NCBI GenBank assembly: GCA_031548365.1
Contig: JAVBRD010000020.1
Coordinates: forward strand, 21,111-85,110
Direction: 5' to 3'
Length of the DNA: 64,000 nucleotides
DNA from: JAVBRD01 sp031548365
GTDB lineage: Bacteria > Bacillota > Clostridia > Christensenellales > UBA1750
Below, in pieces: positions 18,783 through 26,825 of this stretch. The notes beneath the pieces are model-generated. The model made no database searches, was not told the DNA's origin, and worked only from the letters and a program-made list of their open reading frames with translations. Position 1 is the first letter of the stretch. Each line of letters opens with the position of its first letter. The translations under genes were made by a program, and so were the position numbers.

Positions 18783-18813
18783 GATCCGTGAGTTTTCGCG
18801 GATCTTTTGTTTT
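18783..18813 (+). terminator. Rho-independent terminator of rpmB
   Basis: GATCCGTGA (18783-18791) pairs with TCGCGGATC (18796-18804), a nine-pair stem with one G-U pair and loop GTTT, followed by TTTTGTTTT (18805-18813). Confidence 0.92.
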
Positions 18814-18824
18814 GCCCGAAATTT

Positions 18825-18833
18825 TGCTATACT
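18825..18833 (+). promoter_or_regulatory. Possible extended -10 promoter for addB
   Basis: TGCTATACT (18825-18833) is an extended -10 box 19 bases before the addB start. No good -35 box is visible at the right distance, and it follows the rpmB terminator directly. Confidence 0.5.
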
Positions 18834-18851
18834 GGCCACAGGGAGGACGCC

Positions 18852-21800
18852 ATGGGACGACTACGGCTGCTCACCGGACGCATCGCATCCGGCAAAAGCG
18901 AGCGTATCTACGAAGAGATGCGCTCGGCTTACCATGCCCAATCGTCTCCCGTGCTCCTCATCGTGCCCGAGCAGTACGCCTCCGAAGCCGAACGCGAGCT
19001 GCCCTCGCGGCTTTGCGCGGCCGGTTTTGGCTTCGGGCGCGCAGATGTACTCTCCCCGCGTCAGCTCCTGAGCCGTCTGCGCGCGGAACAGCCGCTCGCC
19101 GCACGCGTTCAGCTTGATGAACGCGGCCTTGGCATCGCGCTGTGCGGCGCGCTCGAGGAGATCAGGCCCTCGCTTCGCGCGATGATGCCTGTCAGCCGCC
19201 GTTCGGGTTTCGCGCCGCAAATGGTGTTGCTGTTCAACCAGCTTCGCGCATCCGGCGTTACAGCCGAACAGCTCGCGACTGCCGCGAACGCCATGGACGA
19301 CTCATCCCTCTCGTCGCGTCTTTCCGACGTCGCGGCGATCTACGCGCGCATGCGCGAGATCATGGGTGAGCAATGGATGGACGCACAGGACGCGTACACC
19401 GAGACGGCGCGTCTCTGCGAAGAATCCTCTTTCCTTGAAAACGCGCTTGTGTATGTCGACCGCTTCGACGCGTACTCCCGCTCCATGGCCTTGATGTTCG
19501 CCGCCATGGCTTACCGCGCGCGCGAGGTCACGCTTGTGCTCAACTACGACGACGTCTCCGGCGACAGCGGGCTATACATCGCCGCGGAACGCTGGCTTGA
19601 ACTGCTTCGAGAGGCCGCGCAGAATCAGGGCGTTCCCTGCGCGCGCGAGCACCATACGCGGAAAATACCGCCGCGCAACGCCGAGCTCGCTCACATGGAG
19701 CGCGAGCTTCACGCGCTCGGACGTGCGGCGTATTGCGGCGCTCCCCGCACCATCGCTCTCGCCACACTCTCCACACCTTCGCAGGAGGCCGCTTTCTGCG
19801 CCGCCCGCGTTGTTGAGTTGGTGCGCGAGCGCAAATGGCGGTATTCGGACATCGCGGTCGTGTGCCCCAACCTTGAGACATACGCCCCGTATCTCGCAAG
19901 CGCGCTCAGCCGATCCGGCGTACCCTTCTTTCTTGACGCCAAAAGGCCAGCGCTCACGCATCCGTGCGCGCGCGCACTGCTTGGCGCGGTGGAGAGCGCG
20001 ATCACGGGCTTTCGCGCGGAGTCCATGCTTTCCTGCCTGTGTTCGGGCTACGCGGGCGTCCCGCTTGAGGACGTGTCACTCCTCCACCTCGCGGCCTTTG
20101 AGCGCGGACTCAAAGGTTCGGCGTGGCAAAAGCCGCTGGTCAACCCGGATTACGCAGCCGCAGAGACGCATCGTCAGGCATTCATCTCGCCCCTCATCCG
20201 CCTGGCAACTGGGCTTTCGTCAGCGAGAACCGCTCGCGCGTGCTGCAGCGCGGCAATCCGTTGGCTCGATGATGTGCGCGCCCGCGACACGCTCGCGGCG
20301 GATGTCGATCGTATGACGCGCGACGGCCACGGCGATGACGCTTTGCTCACCGCGCAAATGTGGGACGTGCTCGCCGATACGCTCGCGCAGGTATGCGACA
20401 TCCTCGGCGACCGCACGATGGATGCCGCCGCCTTCCTGCGCGCGTTCGAGGCCGGTCTTTCCGCCGCCGACATCGGGATCATCCCGCCCACGCCCGATCA
20501 AGTGCTGCTCTCTACGGTCACGCGGCTCAAGACTCCCCCCATCAAAGCGCTGATTGTGTTGGGGGCGACCGATTCCGCGTTCCCCCCCCGCGCAAAGGAC
20601 GCGCTCTTTTCCAGTGATGAGCTTGAGATCGCGTTCACGCGCTCCGGCGTGCATTTCGGTCCGAGCCGCGCCGAACAAAACGCTGCGTTCAAGTTGCGCG
20701 TACACGCGGCCATGACGCGCCCATCCGAAACGCTGATTATGACACTCCCGCTTACAGACGAAAACGGCGCAGTGCAGCAGCCGTCGCCCATCGTGGGCGC
20801 GCTCAAGCGTATATTTCCGCAGCTGACCATCCGCGCAGAATCCGTCCGCCCCGACGCCCGAGCCTGGGTGCAGACCAAGGCCGGCGCGCTCGCGTACGCG
20901 CTTGCTCATGCCAAAGACGCGGATCCTCCGCCGGGCGGCGCGTCCGTGCTCGCGCGCGTTCGGTCGGATGATGCGCTGGAGCCGGTGCTCGCGTCCGCCG
21001 AACGCATGGACTGCGTCCACGCAACCGTCGTTAGCAACCGCTCTCTTCGAGCGTACCTCGGCAACTACTCCATCACAAGGCTTGAGCATTACGCGCGCTG
21101 TCCCTTCCTCCATATGGTTGCCGACGGTCTGCGCCCGCGCTTTCCAAGGACGCCCTTCCCCACCGCGCCCGAAACCGGCACGCGCATCCACGCCGCGAGC
21201 GCCGCGTTTCTCGGGCGGCTGATGACGAGCGGGGTCGCGCCCAAGGATGTCACGCGCGAAATGTCCGATCGCTGGGCGCTTGCGGCTGCCGAAGACGCCT
21301 TTTTAAGCTGGGAGCGCGATTCCGGCACCGGCGGTATGGCTTTTTGGCGCGGTCACGTTTTGCGAACCACGCTCAACGCAGCGTGGGCGTCGGTATCACA
21401 GCTGGCCGCGGGAGGGTTCGCACCCGTGATGGTCGAACAGCCTTTCCGTCTGGATGAGGTTGTCTCTGGGCAGATCGACCGCGTGGATATCCTTCGCACG
21501 CCGGATGGCGATTTCTGCCGCGTGATTGACCTGAAAACCTACAGCGCGGCCCTGCGCCTCGACGAGGTCTACGCGGGCATGAACCTCCAGCTCCCGCTCT
21601 ACCTAGCCGCAGCCTGCCGCGAGTTGTCCGCGTCTCCCGCAGGATTATACCATGTCAGACTCATCGACCGCCTGATGGAAGACAAGCCCGGTCCCCGCTC
21701 GCCTGAGCAGAATCTTTTGCGCCGTTTTCGGCTCGAGGGTTGGACGAGCGACGATCCTGCCGTACTCGGTTGCACCGCAAGCGTCCACAACGGACTGATC

Positions 21801-22103
21801 ACGCCGGTCACATCCAACAAAGACGGCTCTTACAGTAAAACCTCCTGCCTCGCGGACGCGTCCGCCATGGACGCGCTGCTCCACAACGCGCTTCTTCGTT
21901 CCTCACAGATCCGCGCGCAAATCGAGAGCGGAACCATTCGCCCCCATCCCGCTAAAACCAAGCGAGCGCTCGCGTGCGATCACTGCCAAATCAAGGCCGC
22001 TTGCCCGCGCTCGACATCGCGCGTGACTGTGCGCCGCGTGGAGCCGCTGGACAATCAAGAAGCACTCATGCGCATGATCCGCGAAATGGAGCAAGGCGGA
22101 TAG
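18852..22103 (+). CDS. addB: AddAB helicase-nuclease, AddB subunit
   Basis: AddB is the partner of AddA in the Chi-regulated enzyme that processes DNA double-strand ends for recombination. The 1,083-residue protein starts MGRLRLLTGRIASGKSERIY, where GRIASGKS is the degenerate Walker A site. The C-terminal nuclease domain has the hallmark iron-sulfur cysteines: one in HYARCPFLHM, and a cluster ACDHCQIKAACP near the end. Between them are the nuclease motifs GQIDRVDI and VIDLKTY. The ATG at 18852 follows GGGAGG; the longer frame back to 18807 is not supported. The usual neighbour addA is absent: a 237-base gap and a sugar isomerase follow. Confidence 0.93.
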   Translation: MGRLRLLTGRIASGKSERIYEEMRSAYHAQSSPVLLIVPEQYASEAERELPSRLCAAGFGFGRADVLSPRQLLSRLRAEQPLAARVQLDERGLGIALCGALEEIRPSLRAMMPVSRRSGFAPQMVLLFNQLRASGVTAEQLATAANAMDDSSLSSRLSDVAAIYARMREIMGEQWMDAQDAYTETARLCEESSFLENALVYVDRFDAYSRSMALMFAAMAYRAREVTLVLNYDDVSGDSGLYIAAERWLELLREAAQNQGVPCAREHHTRKIPPRNAELAHMERELHALGRAAYCGAPRTIALATLSTPSQEAAFCAARVVELVRERKWRYSDIAVVCPNLETYAPYLASALSRSGVPFFLDAKRPALTHPCARALLGAVESAITGFRAESMLSCLCSGYAGVPLEDVSLLHLAAFERGLKGSAWQKPLVNPDYAAAETHRQAFISPLIRLATGLSSARTARACCSAAIRWLDDVRARDTLAADVDRMTRDGHGDDALLTAQMWDVLADTLAQVCDILGDRTMDAAAFLRAFEAGLSAADIGIIPPTPDQVLLSTVTRLKTPPIKALIVLGATDSAFPPRAKDALFSSDELEIAFTRSGVHFGPSRAEQNAAFKLRVHAAMTRPSETLIMTLPLTDENGAVQQPSPIVGALKRIFPQLTIRAESVRPDARAWVQTKAGALAYALAHAKDADPPPGGASVLARVRSDDALEPVLASAERMDCVHATVVSNRSLRAYLGNYSITRLEHYARCPFLHMVADGLRPRFPRTPFPTAPETGTRIHAASAAFLGRLMTSGVAPKDVTREMSDRWALAAAEDAFLSWERDSGTGGMAFWRGHVLRTTLNAAWASVSQLAAGGFAPVMVEQPFRLDEVVSGQIDRVDILRTPDGDFCRVIDLKTYSAALRLDEVYAGMNLQLPLYLAAACRELSASPAGLYHVRLIDRLMEDKPGPRSPEQNLLRRFRLEGWTSDDPAVLGCTASVHNGLITPVTSNKDGSYSKTSCLADASAMDALLHNALLRSSQIRAQIESGTIRPHPAKTKRALACDHCQIKAACPRSTSRVTVRRVEPLDNQEALMRMIREMEQGG

Positions 22104-22340
22104 GCAATTAGGCGGGGCTTCGCGGCCTCGCGCCCGACGTGGCCTCGGCGTATGCCTTCATGGATCCGATCGTGTGTCGACCGGTTTTTTCCAGCGCTCA
22201 GCGCCGGATAACAAGCTCGTACACGCATACGAAAGCAGCCGCCTGAGAACACATCATCCCGCCTCGTTCCCCTCGCCTGTCCCCTGTTCACTTGTCAGCG
22301 TTGGTGGTATAATGGTCAAAAAAGACACGGAGGCTTGAAC
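22104..22340 (+). other. Intergenic region between addB and the sugar isomerase
   Basis: These 237 bases have no convincing gene. The right end holds an extended -10 promoter (22305-22313) and the ribosome site CGGAGG (22328-22333) of the next gene. I see no clear terminator for addB and no recognisable remnant of addA. Confidence 0.6.
22305..22313 (+). promoter_or_regulatory. Extended -10 promoter for the sugar isomerase gene
   Basis: TGGTATAAT (22305-22313) is a perfect extended -10 box, with its TATAAT about 28 bases before the start codon. The -35 region is weak. Confidence 0.65.
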
Positions 22341-23114
22341 ATGGGAAAATACCCGATCGCGCTTGAGCTTTACTCAGTCAGGCACGACCTTACTAAGGAT
22401 TTCCTCGGCACGCTCAAAGAGGTCAAGGCAATGGGCTATGACGGCGTGGAGTTCGCCGGAGGGTTCGTCCATTCCCCCGAGATCGTCAAGTCCGCGCTCA
22501 TGGAGACCGGATTGGAGGTCGTTGGCTGGCACACACCCTGGGCCATGGTGCAGGACGGCGTACTGGAAGCGACCATCGCGTACAACCGCATCGTGGGCAA
22601 CAAGCGCATCATCGTGCCGGGCCTGCCGGGCGACCTAACATCCTCACGCGAAGGCTGGCTTAAGGCTGCCGCTCACCTTAACAAAATCAGCGCGCGCCTT
22701 GCCAAAGATGGCATGTACACCGGTTATCACAACCATGCGATCGAGTTTGCTCCGCTGGATGGCGAGATGCCGTGGGATACGTTCTTCGGCAACACCGACC
22801 CGCGCGTCATTATGCAGATCGATACCGGCAACTGCTTGCACGGTAACGCCGACCCGGCCGTCTTCCTCAAGAAGTATCCGGGCCGCGCGCTCTCGGTTCA
22901 CCTCAAGCCGTTTGACAAAGCAAAACACTTTGACACGATGATCGGCGAAGACTCCACTGACTGGAAGGCTCTGTTAGAGGCCAGCGGCACTGCCGGCGGC
23001 GCTGAGGTCTACATCATCGAATACGAGTCCGAGAAGCTCTACGCGCCTCTTGAAGGCGTCAAGCGGTGCCTTGACGCCGTGCGTGCGATGGAGAGCAAAG
23101 GCTGGATCGTATAA
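22341..23114 (+). CDS. Sugar phosphate isomerase/epimerase family (TIM barrel)
   Basis: The 257-residue protein belongs to the xylose-isomerase-like TIM-barrel (AP endonuclease 2) superfamily. It has IALELYSVRHDL at the start, GYDGVEFAGGF, GYHNHAIEF, MQIDTGNCLHG and VHLKPFDK, with His and Asp/Glu residues placed to bind a divalent metal. Such proteins isomerise or epimerise sugars or inositol derivatives, and the substrate cannot be told here. The ATG at 22341 follows CGGAGG by seven bases; an upstream in-frame TTG at 22335 is too close. It is a single-gene unit between addB and a convergent methyltransferase. Confidence 0.88.
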   Translation: MGKYPIALELYSVRHDLTKDFLGTLKEVKAMGYDGVEFAGGFVHSPEIVKSALMETGLEVVGWHTPWAMVQDGVLEATIAYNRIVGNKRIIVPGLPGDLTSSREGWLKAAAHLNKISARLAKDGMYTGYHNHAIEFAPLDGEMPWDTFFGNTDPRVIMQIDTGNCLHGNADPAVFLKKYPGRALSVHLKPFDKAKHFDTMIGEDSTDWKALLEASGTAGGAEVYIIEYESEKLYAPLEGVKRCLDAVRAMESKGWIV

Positions 23115-23406
23115 GCACAAAACAAAAATCAGGAAAGGAGCACCGCTCCCGCCCTGTACAGATTGCAAACAAAGCCGGACTGCGTATTAGCGTTCAAGAA
23201 TCTGATATCCACTAGCACGCGAAGGTACTGGTGACCAAACGCGGCGTGAGGTCTGGCGATATACGCGCCAAACCTTACGCTTCCGATTGGTTTTGATGTC
23301 GAACCCGAAGCGACAACTGTGGGTTTTCCGTCACGCTAAACAGGGCAGGAGCACCGCTCCTGCCCTGTTTCATTATCATTCCCTATGTCGCGAACTCAAG
23401 CGCCGT
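23115..23406. repeat. Palindrome-rich intergenic region with a duplicated 21-base element
   Basis: This 292-base gap between convergent genes has no credible open frame. Two near-identical 21-base direct copies (GGAGCACCGCTCC[C/T]GCCCTGT) lie at 23137-23157 and 23348-23368, differing at one base. The right copy is embedded in a perfect 15-pair hairpin. A third long imperfect hairpin (23244-23258 with 23266-23280) lies between them. Terminator duplication or a small palindromic repeat element could explain this. Confidence 0.7.
23338..23370. terminator. Bidirectional hairpin between convergent genes
   Basis: A perfect 15-pair stem (23338-23352 with 23356-23370) has the three-base loop ACC and AAA/TTT ends, so it can end transcription from both sides. 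The T-tracts are short. Confidence 0.65.
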
Positions 23407-24393
23407 TTAAGTTCCCCTTGCGCCATCGAATACGGCGGCCTTCCGCCCGTTGATAAGCACATCGTGGCGGTCAAACTCAAATCCATGCATAGCGAGAGCG
23501 CGCGTCGTCTCTTCTTTGAGCGAGGACAAGAGGACGATTCGCGCGGTCGGCTTGAGCACGCGCGAGAGTTCGCCCACAACCGCAGCCATGAACGCGTGCG
23601 GCGTTTGAGATAGCGGGGCGTGCTCTCCCCACGGCGGATCGGTGACGACGATGTCAAAACCCGCGTTTTCAAAAGGCAGCGCGAGCGCGTCGAGCTCCCG
23701 CGCGTGAATGCGCGGCGACTTTTTGGCCATGTCGGCAAGCTCGCGGACTCTCGCGGGATCGTTGTCCCCGCACTCAACCTCGGCTCCTCGGTCGGCAAGC
23801 GCGCGAACGATGCCGCCGTGACCCGCGTATGGTTCAAGCGCGCGGTCGCCTTTCGTAGCCTGCGACATCGCGGCAAGGAGCGCGCACATCTCGGGTTTGA
23901 GCGCTCCGGCGGGAAGCGCGCGGTCGTACGCCGCGTGCCTCGTGACGCGCGCCATGAACAGCGCGGTTCCGTCCGTGCGGACGCTGGCCCAAAGCTCGAT
24001 GCCGGGGCGCGCACGGTCGGTCGTCATGCCGGTGACGTCGGCGATCGCACGCTCCAGCCAGTCCATGATACGCGGAGGCACCTTAACCAGCCGCCCTTCC
24101 TCCATGGTGACGATGCGGAAACTGTCCGCGCCCTGCGTCAGCGAGGGCAGCTTGGCCAGCCAACCCGTTCGTGAGGACAGCTCGCGCAGCCAATCGGGGA
24201 TGTTCTTCGCACGGCCCTGCGCGGCGATTGCGAACAGCGTGCCAAGGTAGGGCATGTCAGGCTTCCCCGCGTAGATAAACTGCGCGAGTCCGCCAACGGT
24301 TTTCACTTGCTGTGCGCCTGCTCGCGTGAGCAGCGCAGCGACCGGCCCTTCAAGTCCCGGGGTGAACGTCGCTGCGTAAGTCTTGGCTGCCAT
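23407..24393 (-). CDS. Trm14/TrmG10-like RNA (guanine-N2) methyltransferase
   Basis: This predicted 328-residue class I SAM-dependent methyltransferase has an N-terminal region like the THUMP-containing RNA methyltransferases (TYAATFTPGLEGPVAALL). The catalytic domain has the SAM motif LEPYAGHGGIVRAL and the active-site motif VTDPPWGEH, the D-P-P-[YFW] form seen in enzymes that methylate guanine N2 in tRNA or rRNA. The exact RNA target is unknown. Its ATG follows an AGGTG site just beyond the sigH terminator, so it is downstream of sigH but probably separately transcribed. Confidence 0.8.
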   Translation of the reverse strand: MAAKTYAATFTPGLEGPVAALLTRAGAQQVKTVGGLAQFIYAGKPDMPYLGTLFAIAAQGRAKNIPDWLRELSSRTGWLAKLPSLTQGADSFRIVTMEEGRLVKVPPRIMDWLERAIADVTGMTTDRARPGIELWASVRTDGTALFMARVTRHAAYDRALPAGALKPEMCALLAAMSQATKGDRALEPYAGHGGIVRALADRGAEVECGDNDPARVRELADMAKKSPRIHARELDALALPFENAGFDIVVTDPPWGEHAPLSQTPHAFMAAVVGELSRVLKPTARIVLLSSLKEETTRALAMHGFEFDRHDVLINGRKAAVFDGARGT

Positions 24394-24406
24394 TGCAACA
24401 CCTCAT

Positions 24407-24431
24407 AAAAAAGGGCGACGTCCCGTCGCCC
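24407..24431 (-). terminator. Rho-independent terminator of sigH
   Basis: On the minus strand, GGGCGACG and CGTCGCCC (24431-24424 with 24420-24413) form a perfect eight-pair stem, followed by TTTTTT (24412-24407). It lies just after the sigH stop codon at 24435. Confidence 0.93.
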
Positions 24432-24434
24432 GAA

Positions 24435-25055
24435 CTAAAGCTGTCTGGGGTTTAAAAACTTGCCAAGCTTTCTTTTCACGCGCTGAATCGCGTTGTCGAT
24501 GGATTTCACGTGACGCTCCAAGTCAACGGCGATCTCTTGATAGCTTTTGCCCTGAAGATAACAAGACAATACCTCGCGCTCAAGCTCTGAGAGCATGCGG
24601 ACAATCTCGGTTTCGATGCCCGCGCGGTCTTCTCTGTGAATGAGCATTTCCTCGGGGCTGGACATGCGATCTTCGGCGATGATGTCGATGAGCGTTCGGT
24701 CGCTTTCCTCATCGTAAATCGGGCGGTTGAACGACACGTAGCTGTTGAGCGGGATGTGCTTTTGCCTCGTCGCCGTCTTGATGGCCGTGATAATCTGGCG
24801 CGTAACACAGAGCTCGGCAAAGGCGCGAAAGGACGCGTTTCGGTCGGTGCGAAAATCGCGAATGGCTTTGTAAAGGCCGATCATGCCTTCCTGTACAATG
24901 TCCTCGTGATCGGCGCCGATCAGAAAGTAGGAGCGCGCCTTGGATCTGACAAAGTTCTTATACTTGTTCAGCAGGTACTCCAGAGCGACACCGTCGCTGC
25001 TTTGAGCCTGCTCAACGAGCGTCTCATCCGCGACGTCGATGAAATCTGGCTGCAT
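24435..25055 (-). CDS. sigH: RNA polymerase sigma-H factor
   Basis: SigH (Spo0H) directs transition-state and early sporulation transcription in Firmicutes. The protein has region 2 (HEDIVQEGMIGLYKAIRDFR ... FAELCVTRQIITAIKTATRQKH) and region 4 (LSELEREVLSCYLQGKSYQEIAVDLERHVKSIDNAIQRVKRKL), the SigH pattern. The frame extends to an ATG at 25088, but that ATG overlaps the -10 box TATAAT. The ATG at 25055, with AAAGGACGG upstream, is the likely start and gives 206 residues. In Bacillus sigH follows rae1 directly; here tgt-like, rmt-like and rsmI genes intervene. Confidence 0.95.
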   Translation of the reverse strand: MQPDFIDVADETLVEQAQSSDGVALEYLLNKYKNFVRSKARSYFLIGADHEDIVQEGMIGLYKAIRDFRTDRNASFRAFAELCVTRQIITAIKTATRQKHIPLNSYVSFNRPIYDEESDRTLIDIIAEDRMSSPEEMLIHREDRAGIETEIVRMLSELEREVLSCYLQGKSYQEIAVDLERHVKSIDNAIQRVKRKLGKFLNPRQL

Positions 25056-25086
25056 TTGATCCGTCCTTTGTCCCTGCGCTTGTCCC

Positions 25087-25116
25087 ATTATAGGCAGATA
25101 TAGTAGGTAAAGTCAA
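25087..25116 (-). promoter_or_regulatory. Sigma-A type promoter for sigH
   Basis: On the minus strand, TTGACT (25116-25111), an 18-base spacer and TATAAT (25092-25087) lie 32 bases upstream of the preferred sigH start. It rules out the longer start at 25088 for this transcript. Confidence 0.8.
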
Positions 25117-25158
25117 GCAACAGGGCGCGCATCATACAGAAAATAGTAGCTGGCTTTA

Positions 25159-26019
25159 TTACCAACGCATTGATTTGATCGCAAGAGTGGCGTCGTAGAG
25201 CTCATTTTTATTCAGCCCTTCTGCCTTGAGCGCGGATACCGCGTCCTTGAGCGTCGTTCCGGGATGGCGAACCATGTAATCCACAAGCAACGCGTGCGGC
25301 GAAATACGCGTTTCCTCGGTCATAGCGGGTGCATTCTTGCGGATGATGACGACATATTCACCCAGTTCCGCGTTCGGGTTTTCATACAGCGCGTCGCGCA
25401 TCTCGGTGATCGGGCCGCAAATCGTTTTTTCGTGCAGCTTGGTCAAATCGCAGCACACGCAAGCGGCGGCCTCGGGAAACGCTCCTGCCAGATCTGAAAG
25501 CAGCGCGCGCACCCGTTTAGGCGATTCGTACAGCGCGAACACCGGCTCCGGTTCAGCCAAAATCGCCTTCAACAGCGCCTCACGCTCCTTCCTCTCCCTT
25601 GGAGCAAAACCGTGAAACGAAAACGATGGGATCTCAAAGCCAGCGACCGAGAGCGCCGTGATGAGCGCGGACGGCCCGCTCACCCCTGTGACGCGCACCC
25701 CCGCCGCGCGCGCCGCCGCGACCACCGCATGCCCCGGATCGCTTATGCAGGGTGTTCCCGCGTCCGAGACAAGCGCGACCTTCATCTCGCGTTCGGTCAT
25801 CTGGCGCACGATCTCGGCGGAGCGCGCGCTTTCGTTGTGCTCGTGATATGATACAAGCGGCCTGTGGATGTCAAAATGCGTGAGCAGTTTGAGCGTATGC
25901 CTTGTGTCTTCGCACAAAATGAGATCGCAGCCAGCGAGGATGCCAAGCGCGCGCGGTGCGATGTCGGACAGGTTGCCAATGGGTGTCGCGATCACAAACA
26001 GCTCGGACACACGCTTCAC
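25159..26019 (-). CDS. rsmI: 16S rRNA (cytidine-1402-2'-O)-methyltransferase
   Basis: RsmI adds the 2'-O-methyl group to C1402 in the decoding centre of 16S rRNA. The 286-residue protein begins with the tetrapyrrole-methylase fold signature LFVIATPIGNLSDIAPRAL, then CDLILCEDTRHT, VALVSDAGTPCISDPG and GVSGPSALITALSVAG. Its start overlaps the stop of the upstream Rmt-like gene as ATGA. Both enzymes would therefore be made together, and both are predicted to act within a few nucleotides of each other in helix 44. Confidence 0.96.
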   Translation of the reverse strand: MKRVSELFVIATPIGNLSDIAPRALGILAGCDLILCEDTRHTLKLLTHFDIHRPLVSYHEHNESARSAEIVRQMTEREMKVALVSDAGTPCISDPGHAVVAAARAAGVRVTGVSGPSALITALSVAGFEIPSFSFHGFAPRERKEREALLKAILAEPEPVFALYESPKRVRALLSDLAGAFPEAAACVCCDLTKLHEKTICGPITEMRDALYENPNAELGEYVVIIRKNAPAMTEETRISPHALLVDYMVRHPGTTLKDAVSALKAEGLNKNELYDATLAIKSMRW

Positions 26020-26825
26020 CCTTCCCGTTTCAGTATGTAAACGAGCTCTCTCCCGATCTCGTTCTGATAGACCACGTTCATTTCCCCGGGAAATTGTTTT
26101 TTACACAGCTCTTCATAATGGGCTTTCATGCCTTTCGCGCGCCCGCTCAGAGAAGCTGTCGGGTAGGTGCACACGATGTGCTCTGCGGGAATCCCGCGCA
26201 GGAACGACGCCGCATCCGCACGCTCGTGTTCGAGCAGTGGGAGAAGCTTCTGTACCAGCGCAACGTCCGCTCGCGGAAGCGGACGCGTCAGCGCGTCCCC
26301 ACAAACCGCCGTTTCCTGCATACCGAGCTTGCGAAAAAGCGCGTTGCACAGCGAAACGCATCCCGCGTGCACATCCACCGCGTACACAACGCGCGGGCGC
26401 ACCGGCATATAAGGCAGGGAGAACGGGTTGAGCCCGCACGCGATGTCGAGCAACGCATCGGGTACACCCGTCACGGCGCACACCTCGGTGTAAAACGTGC
26501 GATAGCTTGTCAGCCGCTCGCGCGAAGAGATGTGCAGGGAAAGCACGTCGCTGCAAACTTCTGCCGCAGCCTCGGTGGACGCGAAATCCGCTTCGCCAAC
26601 CAGCTTTTGCGCTTTGGCGAGGGAGCGCTCATCCACATAGCTCGCGCATAGCTGGTGCAGCCGCGCGCGAACCGCTTTGTCCGCCTCTGCGAAGGAGCGG
26701 TGCTTGAATGCCTCGCGCGCCGCCGTCTCATGCACGAAGTCAGCGTTTAGAACGCTGTATTTCCTGGATGACAGAATGCCGCGCGTCAGCTCCGCGACCG
26801 CCGCGTCATCAACCGCGCGCGCCAT
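26016..26825 (-). CDS. Arm/Rmt-family 16S rRNA (guanine-1405-N7)-methyltransferase homologue
   Basis: This 269-residue protein follows the ArmA/RmtA/FmrO pattern along its length. The N-terminus has ILSSRKYSVLNADFV, then RLHQLCASY, LSLHISSRERL with TFYTEV, the SAM motif LLDIACGLNPFSLPYM (about 126-140), VQKLLPLLE, TYPTASLSGRAKGM (220-233) and the ending IGRELVYI. Known members methylate G1405 in the aminoglycoside site of 16S rRNA, giving high-level resistance to 4,6-linked aminoglycosides. Activity is not proven here. It overlaps the tgt-like gene by 17 bases and rsmI by 4, sits in a housekeeping operon and shows no mobile element. Confidence 0.85.
   Translation of the reverse strand: MARAVDDAAVAELTRGILSSRKYSVLNADFVHETAAREAFKHRSFAEADKAVRARLHQLCASYVDERSLAKAQKLVGEADFASTEAAAEVCSDVLSLHISSRERLTSYRTFYTEVCAVTGVPDALLDIACGLNPFSLPYMPVRPRVVYAVDVHAGCVSLCNALFRKLGMQETAVCGDALTRPLPRADVALVQKLLPLLEHERADAASFLRGIPAEHIVCTYPTASLSGRAKGMKAHYEELCKKQFPGEMNVVYQNEIGRELVYILKREG

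Noticed and set aside
23115..23406. Short CRISPR array
   Set aside because: There are only two copies of the repeat, 211 bases apart, with unequal flanks and no cas genes.
25056..25088. ATG start for sigH at 25088
   Set aside because: The ATG is part of the -10 box TATAAT; the ATG at 25055 has a ribosome site.
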